Shown here: positions 45,693-55,375 of the stretch, one piece after another
Numbering within the stretch: position 1 is the first letter of the stretch
How the letters are laid out: every line of letters starts with the position of its first letter
Source: Rhizobium lusitanum
GTDB lineage: Bacteria > Pseudomonadota > Alphaproteobacteria > Rhizobiales > Rhizobiaceae
DNA: 64,000 bases
Assembly (NCBI RefSeq): GCF_014189535.1
Contig: NZ_CP050308.1
Coordinates: forward strand, 434,001-498,000
Direction: 5' to 3'
The notes under the pieces: model-generated
Seen by the model: the letters and a program-made list of their open reading frames with translations, nothing else
Databases searched by the model: none
Told to the model about the DNA's origin: nothing
Program-made: the position numbers and the translations under genes

Positions 45693-46829
45693 TTGGACGA
45701 GACCGCTGCCACCAAGAAGACCCCGCTTCACGCCCTGCATCTGTCGCTCGGAGCCCGCATGGTGCCGTTCGCCGGCTATGACATGCCGGTGCAATATCCC
45801 GCCGGCGTGATGAAGGAGCATCTCTGGACCCGCGCGTCCGCTGGCCTGTTCGACGTTTCGCATATGGGCCAGGTGACGATCCGCGCCCGCTCCGGCAAAT
45901 ATGAGGATGCGGCGCTGGCGCTGGAAAGCCTCGTGCCGGTCGATATTCTTGGCCTTGCCGAGGGCCGTCAGCGCTACGGTTTCTTCACCGACGACAATGG
46001 CGGCATCCTCGACGACCTGATGATCACCCATATGGACGACTATCTCTTCGTCGTCGTCAATGCTTCTTGCAAAGATGAAGATATCAAGCATCTTCAAGAT
46101 CATATCGGCGATACCTGTGAAATCACTTTATTGGATCGCGCCCTGATCGCCTTGCAGGGACCGCGTGCCGTCTCCGTCCTCGCCGAACTATGGGCCGATC
46201 TCGCCTATATGAAATTCATGGATGTGCGCCATTGCCGCCTGCACGACGTTTCCTGTCTGGTCTCGCGCTCAGGCTACAGCGGCGAAGATGGTTTTGAAAT
46301 TTCAGTACCGGCCGACAAGGCCGAGGACATTGCCAAACGGCTGCTCGAGCACCCCGATGTCCAGCCGATTGGCCTGGGCGCCCGCGATTCCCTGCGTCTC
46401 GAAGCCGGGCTCTGCCTGTACGGCAACGACATCGACCAGACGACGACACCGGTCGAAGCCGCCCTGGAATGGGGTATGCAGAAAGCCCGCAAAACCGGTG
46501 GCGTCCGTGCCGGCGGTTTTCCTGGCAGCGCGCGCATCCTTGACGAACTCGATAATGGCGCGTCGCGCCGCCGCGTCGGCCTGAAGCCGGAAGGCAAGGC
46601 CCCGGTTCGCGGTCACGCAAAGCTTTATGCCGATGCCGAGGGCAAGACCGAGATCGGCGAAGTCACCTCTGGTGGCTTCGGCCCGAGTGTCGAGAGCCCT
46701 GTGGCCATGGGCTACGTGCCCGTCAGCTGCGCCGCGCCCGGTACGCCGGTCTACGCAGAAGTGCGCGGCAAGTTCCTGCCCGTCACGGTTTCTGCCCTGC
46801 CTTTCATCACCCCGACCTACAAACGCTAA
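45693..46829 (+). CDS. gcvT: Glycine cleavage system T protein (aminomethyltransferase)
   Basis: 378 aa. Transfers the methylene group from the aminomethyl-lipoyl H protein to tetrahydrofolate, releasing ammonia. Pattern: LHLSLGARMVPFAGYDMPVQYPAGVMKEHLWTRASAGLFDVSHMG, then GLGARDSLRLEAGLCLYGNDIDQTTTPVEAALEW and GFGPSVESPVAMGYV. The start is TTG at 45693, set by CGGAGGCG six bases upstream; another TTG 45 nt earlier has no ribosome site. First of the gcvT-gcvH-gcvP operon, which is governed by the glycine riboswitch. Confidence 0.96.
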   Translation: MDETAATKKTPLHALHLSLGARMVPFAGYDMPVQYPAGVMKEHLWTRASAGLFDVSHMGQVTIRARSGKYEDAALALESLVPVDILGLAEGRQRYGFFTDDNGGILDDLMITHMDDYLFVVVNASCKDEDIKHLQDHIGDTCEITLLDRALIALQGPRAVSVLAELWADLAYMKFMDVRHCRLHDVSCLVSRSGYSGEDGFEISVPADKAEDIAKRLLEHPDVQPIGLGARDSLRLEAGLCLYGNDIDQTTTPVEAALEWGMQKARKTGGVRAGGFPGSARILDELDNGASRRRVGLKPEGKAPVRGHAKLYADAEGKTEIGEVTSGGFGPSVESPVAMGYVPVSCAAPGTPVYAEVRGKFLPVTVSALPFITPTYKR

Positions 46830-46856
46830 GACGTCATAGCCCAGAGAGGATTATCC

Positions 46857-47219
46857 ATGCTGAAATTTACCGAAGAACATGAGTGGCTGAACATCGAAGG
46901 CGACGTCGCGACTGTCGGGATCACAGCACATGCTGCCGGACAACTCGGCGATCTCGTATTTGTGGAACTGCCCGACGTCGGCGCCGTCTTTTCGAAGGGC
47001 GACGATGCGGCAACCGTCGAATCCGTCAAGGCGGCTTCCGAAGTCTATTGTCCACTTGATGGCGAGATCACCGAAATCAACGAAGCCATCACCGCCGACC
47101 CGGAGCTCGTCAATTCCGACCCGACGGGTGCCGGCTGGTTCTTCAAACTGAAATTGAAGAATGTCGCCGATGCCGATGGTTTACTTGATGAATCCGGTTA
47201 CAAGGAGTTGATCGGATAA
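46857..47219 (+). CDS. gcvH: Glycine cleavage system H protein
   Basis: 120 aa lipoyl carrier. The lipoylation Lys58 is in [16 protein letters not shown], and the N-terminus [11 protein letters not shown] is typical. LipB (31816) and a lipoyl synthase elsewhere would attach the lipoyl group. Start ATG 46857 has AGAGAGGAT upstream. Its stop overlaps the ATG of gcvP (TAATG, 47217-47221). Confidence 0.97.
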   Translation: MLKFTEEHEWLNIEGDVATVGITAHAAGQLGDLVFVELPDVGAVFSKGDDAATVESVKAASEVYCPLDGEITEINEAITADPELVNSDPTGAGWFFKLKLKNVADADGLLDESGYKELIG

Positions 47220-50083
47220 TGAGTACACCGACCGAATTCACCTTCACCGACTACCAGCCTTACGATTTCGCCAATCGCCGCCACATCGGCCCGTCCCCCT
47301 CCGAGATGACCGACATGCTGAAGGTGATCGGTTACGGCAGCCTCGACAAGCTGATCGACGCGACGCTCCCACCCTCGATCCGCCAGAAGGCGCCGCTGGT
47401 TTGGGGCGCGCCGATGACGGAGCGCGAGGCGCTCGACAAGCTGCGCGAGACCGCCAACAAGAACAAGGTTTTCGTCTCGCTGATCGGCCAGGGCTATTAC
47501 GGCACGATCACGCCGCCGGTCATCCAACGCACCATTCTGGAAAACCCGGCCTGGTATACCGCCTATACGCCCTACCAACCGGAAATCAGCCAAGGCCGTC
47601 TTGAGGCGCTGCTGAACTACCAGACGATGATCTGTGACCTCACCGGCCTCGATGTCGCCAACGCCTCACTGCTGGATGAAGCAACCGCCGCCGCCGAAGG
47701 CATGGCGATGGCCGAGCGCGTGGCAAAATCCAAGGCCAAGGCTTTCTTCGTCGATGCCGATTGCCATCCGCAGACGATTGCACTGATCGAGACCCGCGCA
47801 GAGCCGCTTGGCTGGACGGTCATCGTCGGCAATCCCTTCACCGATCTCGATCCGGTCGATGTCTTCGGCGCCATCTTCCAGTATCCAGGCACGCATGGTC
47901 ACATCCATGATTTCACCGGCCTGATCTCAAGGCTGCATCAGACTGGCGCCATTGCCGTCGTCGCCGCCGACCCGCTGGCGCTGACGCTACTGAAGTCGCC
48001 CGGCGAAATGGGCGCGGATATTGCCGTCGGCTGCTCGCAGCGCTTCGGTGTGCCGGTCGGCTATGGCGGTCCGCACGCGGCCTATATGGCCGTCAAGGAT
48101 GCCTACAAGCGCTCCATGCCGGGCCGTCTGGTCGGCGTCTCGGTCGATGCGCGCGGCAACCGCGCCTATCGCCTGTCATTGCAGACCCGCGAACAGCATA
48201 TCCGCCGCGAAAAGGCGACGTCGAACATCTGCACCGCGCAGGTTCTCCTCGCCGTCATGGCCTCCATGTATGCCGTCTTCCACGGCCCGCAGGGCCTGAA
48301 GGCAATCGCCCAGCAGGTGCACCAGAAGGCCGTGCTGATGGCCAAGGGCCTGGAGAAGCTCGGCTACACCATCGAGCAGGAGACCTTCTTCGATACCATC
48401 ACGGTCGAGGTTGGCCATATGCAGGGTCTGATCCTGCGCGCCGCCGTCGCCGAGGGTGTCAACCTCCGCAAGGTTGGCGAAACCAGGATCGGCATGAGCC
48501 TTGACGAGCGCACGCGCCCGGCAACGCTGGAAGCCGTCTGGCGTGCCTTCGGCGGCAATTTCCGTCTCGCCGATTTCGAGCCCGGCTATCGCCTGCCGAA
48601 GACCCTGCTGCGCACCAGCGAATATCTGACGCATCCAATCTTCCACATGAACCGTGCCGAAAGCGAGATGACCCGCTATATCCGCCGACTCTCGGACCGT
48701 GATCTAGCGCTCGACCGTTCGATGATCCCGCTCGGTTCCTGCACGATGAAACTTAATGCAACAGCTGAGATGTTGCCGATAAGTTGGCCTGAATTCTCGG
48801 ATATTCATCCTTTCGTACCGGCCGACCAGGCGCTCGGCTATCGCGAGATGATCGACGATCTGACGGAAAAGCTCTGTGCAGTCACCGGCTACGACGCCTT
48901 TTCCATGCAGCCCAATTCCGGCGCGCAGGGCGAGTATGCCGGCCTGCTGACCATCCGCAACTACCATATCGCCAATGGCGAAGGTCACCGCGATATCTGC
49001 CTGATCCCGACCTCGGCGCATGGCACCAACCCGGCCTCGGCGCAGATGGCAGGCATGAAAGTGGTCGTCATCAAGGTCAGCGACGACGGCGATATCGACA
49101 TGGTCGATTTCCGCGCCAAGGCGGAGCAATACGCGGCCAACCTCTCCTGCTGCATGATCACCTACCCGTCGACGCACGGCGTCTTCGAGGAGACGGTGAA
49201 GGAGATTTGCGATCTCGTTCATCAGCATGGCGGCCAGGTCTATCTCGACGGCGCCAACATGAACGCCATGGTCGGTCTTTCCCGTCCCGGCGACATCGGC
49301 TCCGACGTCAGCCACCTGAATTTGCACAAGACCTTCTGCATCCCGCATGGCGGCGGCGGTCCTGGCATGGGACCGATCGGCGTCAAGGCGCATCTGGCTG
49401 AACACCTGCCCGGCCACCCGCAAACGGACGGACGTCCAGGTGCGGTCTCGGCAGCTGCCTTCGGCTCGGCGTCCATCCTGCCGATCTCCTGGAGCTATTG
49501 CCTGATGATGGGCGGCGAAGGGCTGACGCAGGCGACCAAAGTCGCGATCCTCAACGCCAACTACATTGCGGCACGGCTGAAGGGCGCTTACGACGTGCTC
49601 TACAAGTCGAAGACCGGGCGTGTGGCGCATGAATGCATCATCGATACGCGCCCTCTGGTCGACAGCGCCGGCGTCACCGTCGATGACGTCGCCAAGCGCC
49701 TGATCGATTGCGGCTTCCATGCACCGACCATGAGCTGGCCCGTCGCCGGCACGCTGATGATCGAGCCGACCGAATCGGAAACCAAGGCCGAACTAGACCG
49801 TTTCTGCGAGGCGATGCTGGCGATCCGCGAGGAAGCCCGCGCCATCGAAGAAGGCCGGATGGACAAAACCAACAATCCTCTCAAGAACGCACCGCATACG
49901 GTGGAGGACCTTGTCGGCGAATGGGATCGTCCTTATTCCCGCGAACAGGCCTGCTACCCGCCCGGTGCCTTCCGTGTGGATAAATATTGGTCGCCCGTCA
50001 ACCGCGTCGACAACGTCTACGGCGACCGAAATCTGGTGTGCTCCTGCCCGCCAGTCGAATCCTATGCCGAGGCAGCTGAGTAA
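47219..50083 (+). CDS. gcvP: Glycine dehydrogenase (decarboxylating), P protein
   Basis: 954 aa single-chain P protein, PLP-dependent. Decarboxylates glycine and transfers the aminomethyl group to lipoyl-GcvH. N-terminal half pattern [26 protein letters not shown] and the C-terminal half [24 protein letters not shown] with PLP-binding Lys704. The gene overlaps gcvH by one base (coupled). Full length for the single-chain type; no frameshift seen. Completes the operon. Confidence 0.97.
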   Translation: MSTPTEFTFTDYQPYDFANRRHIGPSPSEMTDMLKVIGYGSLDKLIDATLPPSIRQKAPLVWGAPMTEREALDKLRETANKNKVFVSLIGQGYYGTITPPVIQRTILENPAWYTAYTPYQPEISQGRLEALLNYQTMICDLTGLDVANASLLDEATAAAEGMAMAERVAKSKAKAFFVDADCHPQTIALIETRAEPLGWTVIVGNPFTDLDPVDVFGAIFQYPGTHGHIHDFTGLISRLHQTGAIAVVAADPLALTLLKSPGEMGADIAVGCSQRFGVPVGYGGPHAAYMAVKDAYKRSMPGRLVGVSVDARGNRAYRLSLQTREQHIRREKATSNICTAQVLLAVMASMYAVFHGPQGLKAIAQQVHQKAVLMAKGLEKLGYTIEQETFFDTITVEVGHMQGLILRAAVAEGVNLRKVGETRIGMSLDERTRPATLEAVWRAFGGNFRLADFEPGYRLPKTLLRTSEYLTHPIFHMNRAESEMTRYIRRLSDRDLALDRSMIPLGSCTMKLNATAEMLPISWPEFSDIHPFVPADQALGYREMIDDLTEKLCAVTGYDAFSMQPNSGAQGEYAGLLTIRNYHIANGEGHRDICLIPTSAHGTNPASAQMAGMKVVVIKVSDDGDIDMVDFRAKAEQYAANLSCCMITYPSTHGVFEETVKEICDLVHQHGGQVYLDGANMNAMVGLSRPGDIGSDVSHLNLHKTFCIPHGGGGPGMGPIGVKAHLAEHLPGHPQTDGRPGAVSAAAFGSASILPISWSYCLMMGGEGLTQATKVAILNANYIAARLKGAYDVLYKSKTGRVAHECIIDTRPLVDSAGVTVDDVAKRLIDCGFHAPTMSWPVAGTLMIEPTESETKAELDRFCEAMLAIREEARAIEEGRMDKTNNPLKNAPHTVEDLVGEWDRPYSREQACYPPGAFRVDKYWSPVNRVDNVYGDRNLVCSCPPVESYAEAAE

Positions 50084-50234
50084 GGTTTCTCTGAAAAAGT
50101 GAAACGGTTCAGCCGCTTCACTCCTGCCCGACATAAATCTATCGTCAAAAATGTCTATCACTGCGCCGCGTGTCCGATCGGATGCGCGGCGCTTTTCACA
50201 GCGCGGCGAAGGACGGCACTGGAAGCTGGATATC

Positions 50235-50855
50235 ATGCCGGGACTGTCAGAATTTCATTTCATCGCTGGACGGGAGGACTGCTCCCCTCCACCGCTTCTT
50301 CTGTTGCATGGCAGTGGTGGAAGCGAGATTGATCTCATTTCCCTTGCAGATGAGACAGCACCGCAACGGCCCTATATGTCCTTGCGCGGCGGTGTGAAAT
50401 GGGAAGGCGGCTTCGCCTTCTTCCGTCGTAATGCCAATCGCAGCCTCGACTATGATGATCTCGACGAGCAGACTGATCTACTCTGTCGGTTCATTGCGGA
50501 CGCGATCGAACGAGGCATATTGAAACAGCCTCCGATCCTCCTTGGCTTTTCCAATGGCGCCATCATGGCCGCCTCGGTCCTGCGCGCCCGATCAGACCTC
50601 GCAGCAGGTGCAATTCTGATGCGCCCTTTGTCTCCGGCTCCCGACGCAAGCTTCCCATCGATGACCGGCCTGCCCATATTGATTACGGCTGGCGAAAACG
50701 ACCAACGCCGCGAACCGGGCGATGCGCTGCTGATCAAACGACAATTCGAGAACTGCCACGCGGATGTCAGCATGCATGTACTGCCCTGGGGCCATGGCTT
50801 GCACGAAAGCGAAGCCGGGCTCATTCACGACTGGCTTATACGGAAAGGCCTATAA
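50235..50855 (+). CDS. Phospholipase/carboxylesterase-like alpha/beta hydrolase
   Basis: 206 aa from the ATG at 50235; a longer frame from 50151 adds 28 unconserved codons. Oxyanion stretch LLLLHGSGGSEIDL (about 22-35), nucleophile Ser in LLGFSNGAIMAA (GFSNG), Asp in ITAGENDQRREP and His in LPWGHGLHESE. Cytoplasmic esterase with no defined substrate. It is followed by a probable antitoxin gene one base after its stop, a tight coupling. It lies 151 bp downstream of gcvP and may be read from its own promoter. Confidence 0.83.
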   Translation: MPGLSEFHFIAGREDCSPPPLLLLHGSGGSEIDLISLADETAPQRPYMSLRGGVKWEGGFAFFRRNANRSLDYDDLDEQTDLLCRFIADAIERGILKQPPILLGFSNGAIMAASVLRARSDLAAGAILMRPLSPAPDASFPSMTGLPILITAGENDQRREPGDALLIKRQFENCHADVSMHVLPWGHGLHESEAGLIHDWLIRKGL

Positions 50856-50856
50856 A

Positions 50857-51141
50857 ATGGATCGGGAGAACCCCTTTGGCACGGACAATCTGGACGGCTA
50901 TATCGCAGCCGCTTTTGCGACTGATGATCCAGCATCGATCGCCAGGGCGTTGGGTGATGTGGCTCGCACACGCAATATGAGCAAACTCGCCAAGGATGTC
51001 GGCATGAACCGCTCGGCGCTCTATCGCGCCCTCAGCGGCGAGGGAAATCCGGAATTTGCAACGATCCTCAAGGTCGTCAAGGCGCTCGGTCTGAAATTGA
51101 CGCCCGTTTCAATGGACGACCGTCAATCCGACGCCGCCTGA
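50857..51141 (+). CDS. Antitoxin-like HTH protein (HI1420/HigA-type addiction module antidote)
   Basis: 94 aa. The body is an HTH of the addiction-module antidote family: YIAAAFATDDPASIARALGDVARTRNMSKLAKDVGMNRSALYRALSGEGNPEFATILKVVKALGLKLTPVS. Normally such a protein follows a RelE/HI1419-type toxin gene. Here no toxin is seen: the gene before it is an alpha/beta hydrolase and the gene after is sufA on the other strand. The start at 50857 is one base after the hydrolase stop and is part of that operon. Its stop lies inside a palindromic terminator. Confidence 0.82.
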   Translation: MDRENPFGTDNLDGYIAAAFATDDPASIARALGDVARTRNMSKLAKDVGMNRSALYRALSGEGNPEFATILKVVKALGLKLTPVSMDDRQSDAA

Positions 51142-51152
51142 TATCAGGCGGC
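51133..51152. terminator. Perfect 20-bp palindrome spanning two stop codons
   Basis: GCCGCCTGAT (51133-51142) and its exact complement ATCAGGCGGC (51143-51152). It contains the antitoxin stop (TGA 51139-51141) and the sufA stop (51144-51146 on minus). A hairpin in both directions, so it may end both convergent transcripts. No U-run is present. Confidence 0.6.
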
Positions 51153-51533
51153 AGGCGCTGCCTGACGCTGTGCTGCCAAGGCAGCAAGATCAGCCGGCTT
51201 CAGCTCGACGGATTCGCCGCAGCCGCAGGCCGATGTCTGGTTGGGATTGGTGAAGGTAAAGCCCGAGCGCAGCGTCGTGGTCTCGAAGCCCATTTGGGTG
51301 CCGAGCAGATAAAGCACGGCTGACGGCTCGACCCAGACCTTGGCACCATCATGCTCGATCAGATCATCCTTGGCATTCGGCTCGGTCACCATATCGATGG
51401 TATATTCCATCCCGGCGCAGCCGCCCTTCTTGATGCCGACGCGAACGCCCTTGGCATCGGGACCGGAATTCTCGACGATCGCCTTGACGCGCGCTGCGGC
51501 GGTCTCGGTCATGGTCATTACAGCAAAGCCCAT
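51144..51533 (-). CDS. sufA: Fe-S cluster assembly A-type carrier (SufA)
   Basis: 129 aa. HesB/IscA family with ligand cysteines Cys39 in KKGGCAGMEY and Cys103, Cys105 in TSACGCGES. It accepts clusters from SufBCD and passes them to client proteins. AAGGAGAA before the ATG at 51531-51533 sets the start. Last gene of the suf operon in this window. Separated by 76 bp from the DUF59 gene. Confidence 0.94.
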   Translation of the reverse strand: MGFAVMTMTETAAARVKAIVENSGPDAKGVRVGIKKGGCAGMEYTIDMVTEPNAKDDLIEHDGAKVWVEPSAVLYLLGTQMGFETTTLRSGFTFTNPNQTSACGCGESVELKPADLAALAAQRQAAPAA

Positions 51534-51609
51534 GGGCCTATTCTCCTTCCACAACCGGGGTCAAGATCCGGTGCTTCGAGTCATAATGTAAAGCGAGCGG
51601 CTTAAAGCT

Positions 51610-51990
51610 TCAATACCAGCCGATCGCCACCTGCGCTTCTTCCGACATGCGGTCTGCTGACCAAGGTGGGTCGAAGGTCATGCTGACCTCGACGCCCGAC
51701 ACGCCTTCGACGGCGCTGACAGCGTTTTCGACCCAGCCCGGCATCTCGCCGGCGACTGGGCAACCGGGCGCGGTCAGCGTCATGACGATCTTCACCATGC
51801 GGTCGTCTTCGATGTCGATCTTATAGATCAGGCCGAGTTCGAAGATATCGGCAGGAATTTCAGGGTCATAAACCGTTTTCAGTGCGCTGATGACGTCGTC
51901 GCTGAGGCGCGCCAGTTCGTCCTCAGGGATGCTCGAATGCACGATTCCTTCGCGCACGTCGATCTTCTGTTCGGTTTCGTCGAGTGACAT
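51610..51990 (-). CDS. SUF-associated DUF59/SufT-like protein
   Basis: 126 aa. DUF59/MIP18 domain: DDVISALKTVYDPEIPADIFELGLIYKIDIEDDRMVKIVMTLTAPGCPVAGEMPGWVENAVSAVEGVSGVEVSMTFDPPWSADRMSEEAQ, with the conserved Cys in APGCP. It is thought to aid Fe-S cluster transfer to apoproteins (SufT/PaaD-like). The start at 51988-51990 has GGAGGCACG upstream. Close to sufS in the operon (gap 11 bp). Confidence 0.9.
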   Translation of the reverse strand: MSLDETEQKIDVREGIVHSSIPEDELARLSDDVISALKTVYDPEIPADIFELGLIYKIDIEDDRMVKIVMTLTAPGCPVAGEMPGWVENAVSAVEGVSGVEVSMTFDPPWSADRMSEEAQVAIGWY

Positions 51991-52001
51991 CGCGTGCCTC
52001 C

Positions 52002-53249
52002 TTAAGCAAAGAATTTGCGCGCATATTCCAGCGCATCGGCCAGGGCGTCTACCTCGGCTCGGGTATTGTACATGCCGAACGATGCCCGGCATGTGGAGGT
52101 GACGCCGAAGCGTTTCAAGAGCGGCTGGGCGCAATGCGTGCCCGCCCGCACCGCAACGCCCTGACGATCGATCACCATCGACACGTCATGAGCATGAATG
52201 CCGGCGAGTTCAAAGGAGAATATACCACCTTTACCGGGCGCTGTGCCGAAAACCCGCAGCGAGTTGATGTCTCTGAGCCGCTCCGCCGCATAAGCCGAAA
52301 GATCGGCTTCGTGCCGGGCAATCGCCTCACGACCAACGCTCTCCATATAATCGAGCGCATAGCCGAGCCCAATTGCCTGGACGATCGGCGGCGTGCCGGC
52401 CTCAAAACGATGTGGTGGATCGTTGTAGGTGACATTCTCCTCGGTGACGTCGAAGATCATCTCGCCGCCGCCCTGGAACGGCCGCATCTCGGCAAGCCTG
52501 TCCTTCTTGCCGTAGAGCACGCCGATCCCCGAGGGGCCGTAGAGCTTGTGACCGGTCATGACGTACCAGTCGCAATCGATATCCTGCACGTCGACGGGCA
52601 TATGCACTGCCCCCTGCGAACCGTCGATCAGCACCGGAATACCGCGTTCATGCGCGATACGGCAGATTTCCTTGACCGGAACGACGGTGCCGAGCGCATT
52701 CGACATGTGCGTGATGGCGACGAGCTTGGTCCGTTCCGTCAGGCTCTTTTCGAAGTCCTCGATATGGAACGCGCCCTCGTCGTCCACCGGCACCCAGACC
52801 AGCTTGGCACCCTGCCGTTCGCGGATGAAATGCCAAGGCACGATATTGGAGTGATGCTCCAGGATCGAGATGACGATCTCGTCGCCTTCGCCGATCTTCG
52901 GCATGCCCCAACCATAGGCGACCGTATTGATCGCCTCGGTCGAGTTCTTGGTGAAGACGATATTGTCCACCGAGGGCGCATTCAGGAAGCGGCGCACCTT
53001 TTCGCGCGCAGCTTCATAGGCCTCGGTGGCGGCATTGGAGAGGAAATGCAAGCCACGATGCACATTGGCATATTCGCTCGAATAGGCATGCGATATGGCG
53101 TCGATCACAACCTGCGGCTTCTGCGCCGATGCGCCGTTGTCGAGATAGACCAGCGGCTTGCCGTGAACGGTCGTCGACAGGATCGGAAAATCCCGGCGGA
53201 TCGCTTCGACGTCATAGGCGGTGGCTGGTACGATCTTGTCCACGAGCAT
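52002..53249 (-). CDS. sufS: Cysteine desulfurase SufS (group II)
   Basis: 415 aa PLP enzyme. It removes sulfur from cysteine for SufBCD. PLP Lys235 in TGHKLYGPSG and the active-site Cys373 in RAGTHCAQPLLKRFG; the short loop marks group II (SufS), unlike the IscS-like enzyme at 57361. First residues MLVDKIVPATAYDVEAIRRDFPILS match the family; an upstream extension is not conserved. Start has TGGAGC. It lies 8 bp behind sufD. Confidence 0.96.
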   Translation of the reverse strand: MLVDKIVPATAYDVEAIRRDFPILSTTVHGKPLVYLDNGASAQKPQVVIDAISHAYSSEYANVHRGLHFLSNAATEAYEAAREKVRRFLNAPSVDNIVFTKNSTEAINTVAYGWGMPKIGEGDEIVISILEHHSNIVPWHFIRERQGAKLVWVPVDDEGAFHIEDFEKSLTERTKLVAITHMSNALGTVVPVKEICRIAHERGIPVLIDGSQGAVHMPVDVQDIDCDWYVMTGHKLYGPSGIGVLYGKKDRLAEMRPFQGGGEMIFDVTEENVTYNDPPHRFEAGTPPIVQAIGLGYALDYMESVGREAIARHEADLSAYAAERLRDINSLRVFGTAPGKGGIFSFELAGIHAHDVSMVIDRQGVAVRAGTHCAQPLLKRFGVTSTCRASFGMYNTRAEVDALADALEYARKFFA

Positions 53250-53257
53250 TGCTCCAA

Positions 53258-54532
53258 TCAGGCGTGCTTTTCGAGCCAGGCAGAGATAACGCCTTCCAGC
53301 GCCTCGACCAGTGCTTCGTCTTCCAGCTCTTCGACAATCTCGGCCACGAAGGCATTGACCAGCATGGCGCGGGCCTTGTTCTTCGGGATGCCGCGCGCCA
53401 TCAGGTAGTAGAGATGGTTGCTGTCGATATCGGCAACGGTAGCACCATGGCCGCACTGAACGTCGTCGGCGAAGATTTCGAGTTCCGGCTTGACGGAGAA
53501 CTCGGCATCGTCCGACATCAGCAGCGTGTTGCAGGCCATTTTGGCGTCGGTCTTCTGTGCATCCGGAGCGACGCGGATCATGCCCTGGAAGACACCGCGG
53601 GCGCGGTCGAAAACCACGTTGCGGATGACTTCCGTCGAGCTGGTGTGCGGCACGTCATGGCCAAGCACCATCGTCACGTCGGTATGCGTATCGCCGCCGA
53701 GGAGGTTGACACCGCGCAGCGCCAGCTCCGCGCCCTCGCCCGAAACCTTGATATGCAGTTCCTGGCGCACCAATTTGCCGCCGGCATTGATCACGAACAG
53801 CTTCAGCTTGGCGTCCGCACCAAGATCGATGCGGATCTGGCCGAGATGCGTGTCCTCGGAACCCTGCTCCTGCAGGATGATCCAGGTCACTTCGGCGCCC
53901 TTGCCGACCGTGATATCGCTGATCGAGGACACCAGCGCCGCAGCGCCCGGAACAGCCTCGTGGCGTTCGATCACAGTTGCCTTGGTGTCAGCGCCGAACG
54001 TAACAGGCAGACGGCTATGGATCTGGCCACCGGCATGGATGAACTGAATTTCCAGCGGTGCATCGAGTTCTGTGCCATCGGGAAATTCGATGACATAGCC
54101 ATCACGCACGAAGCTGGCATTGATGCGGCCGATCGCGTCATCCTTGTCGAGCGCCTCCAGACCGGCAGCAGCCGTGCCGTCGGTCAGGCTATCGACATAA
54201 CGGCTGACGACCAGGCCATCGACCGAGGTCTTGCCGACGGCGTGACCTTGCAGAACCGAAAGAACGGACGAACCGGCAGCGGTCGGCGACAGCGGCTCGA
54301 CGCTGCCACTGCCGAGATCGGTCGGAACCGTGCGCAGCAGGTTCTTGAAATCGGTATAGTGCCAAGCTTCGACGCGTCGCGTCGGCAGGCCGGCGGTCTT
54401 GAGATCATCGAGCAGGCGGTCGCGGACGGCGAAGACTTCGCCGTCACCCGGCAAATCGCCCAGCTGGTTGTTGTAAGCCTCGATCAACGCGGTTTCCGCG
54501 GCAGTCAGGCGGTTCGTCGTCTGAACGTTCAT
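53258..54532 (-). CDS. sufD: Fe-S cluster assembly protein SufD
   Basis: 424 aa scaffold subunit of the SufBCD complex. Beta-helix core shows DTHTDVTMVLGHDVPHTSSTEVIRNVVFDRARGVFQGMIRVAPDAQKTDAKMACNTLLMSDDAEFSVKPELEIFADDVQCGHGATVADIDSNHLYYLMARGIPKNKARAMLVNAFV. The C-terminal motif with His and the MLVNAFVAE segment is conserved. Starts at MNVQTTNRLTAAETALI (AAAGGAT upstream); the longer frame has no such support. 22 bp after sufC. Confidence 0.95.
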   Translation of the reverse strand: MNVQTTNRLTAAETALIEAYNNQLGDLPGDGEVFAVRDRLLDDLKTAGLPTRRVEAWHYTDFKNLLRTVPTDLGSGSVEPLSPTAAGSSVLSVLQGHAVGKTSVDGLVVSRYVDSLTDGTAAAGLEALDKDDAIGRINASFVRDGYVIEFPDGTELDAPLEIQFIHAGGQIHSRLPVTFGADTKATVIERHEAVPGAAALVSSISDITVGKGAEVTWIILQEQGSEDTHLGQIRIDLGADAKLKLFVINAGGKLVRQELHIKVSGEGAELALRGVNLLGGDTHTDVTMVLGHDVPHTSSTEVIRNVVFDRARGVFQGMIRVAPDAQKTDAKMACNTLLMSDDAEFSVKPELEIFADDVQCGHGATVADIDSNHLYYLMARGIPKNKARAMLVNAFVAEIVEELEDEALVEALEGVISAWLEKHA

Positions 54533-54554
54533 CGACGTATCCTTTCCGCCCCGA

Positions 54555-55310
54555 TCAGGCCGCAGCCCCGATGATGTCGGCATAGCCGTTGGCTTCGAGT
54601 TCATGCGCCAGCGTCTTGTCGCCGGACTTGATTACCTGGCCCTTGTAGAGGACGTGAACGGTGTCCGGAACGATGTAGTCGAGCAAGCGCTGATAGTGAG
54701 TGATGACAATCACGGCGCGGTCTGGCGAACGCAGGGCGTTGACGCCGTCGGCGACGATCTTCAACGCGTCGATGTCGAGACCGGAGTCGGTTTCATCAAG
54801 CACGCAAAGCTGCGGCTCCAGCAACGCCATCTGCAGGATCTCGGCGCGCTTCTTCTCGCCGCCGGAGAAACCAACGTTCAGCGGACGCTTCAGCATCTCG
54901 GTGTTGATCTGCAGCTTGCCAGCGGCTTCCTTGACGCGACGCATGAAGTCCGGCGTCGTCAGTTCAACTTCGCCGCGCGCCTTGCGCTGCTCGTTCATTG
55001 CCACCTTCAGGAACTGCATGGTGGCAACGCCCGGAATTTCGACCGGGTACTGGAAGGCGAGGAAGATACCCTTGGCGGCGCGCTCGGCAGCATCAAGCTC
55101 GAGAATGCTCTCGCCGTTATAGAGGATCTCGCCCTCCGTCACTTCGTAGTCGTCGCGGCCAGCCAGGATATAGGAGAGCGTCGACTTGCCGGAGCCGTTC
55201 GGGCCCATGATGGCGGCAACTTCGCCGGCCTTCACCGTCAGGTTCAGACCACGGATGATCTCGGTGCCATCTTCGGCGATGCGGGCATGCAGGTTCTTGA
55301 TTTCAAGCAT
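54555..55310 (-). CDS. sufC: Fe-S cluster assembly ATPase SufC
   Basis: 251 aa ABC-type ATPase. Walker A GPNGSGKSTLSYILAG (about 40-55), signature GFSGGEKKRAEILQMAL, Walker B LCVLDETDSGLDIDAL. It drives cluster assembly by SufB and SufD, not transport. Start ATG 55308-55310 preceded by AAGGAA; an alternative ATG 15 nt upstream overlaps the ribosome site. Downstream of the 122-aa gene by 65 bp. Confidence 0.96.
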   Translation of the reverse strand: MLEIKNLHARIAEDGTEIIRGLNLTVKAGEVAAIMGPNGSGKSTLSYILAGRDDYEVTEGEILYNGESILELDAAERAAKGIFLAFQYPVEIPGVATMQFLKVAMNEQRKARGEVELTTPDFMRRVKEAAGKLQINTEMLKRPLNVGFSGGEKKRAEILQMALLEPQLCVLDETDSGLDIDALKIVADGVNALRSPDRAVIVITHYQRLLDYIVPDTVHVLYKGQVIKSGDKTLAHELEANGYADIIGAAA

Positions 55311-55375
55311 ATTCGTTTCCTTCATCCCACCCTTGGCGATTGGTTATCGAACCAACGGTGCTTGTCTCTATAGGT

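Noticed and set aside
51984..54574. Two long plus-strand frames antisense to sufS and sufD
   Set aside because: Shadows; the suf genes have catalytic residues and operon spacing.
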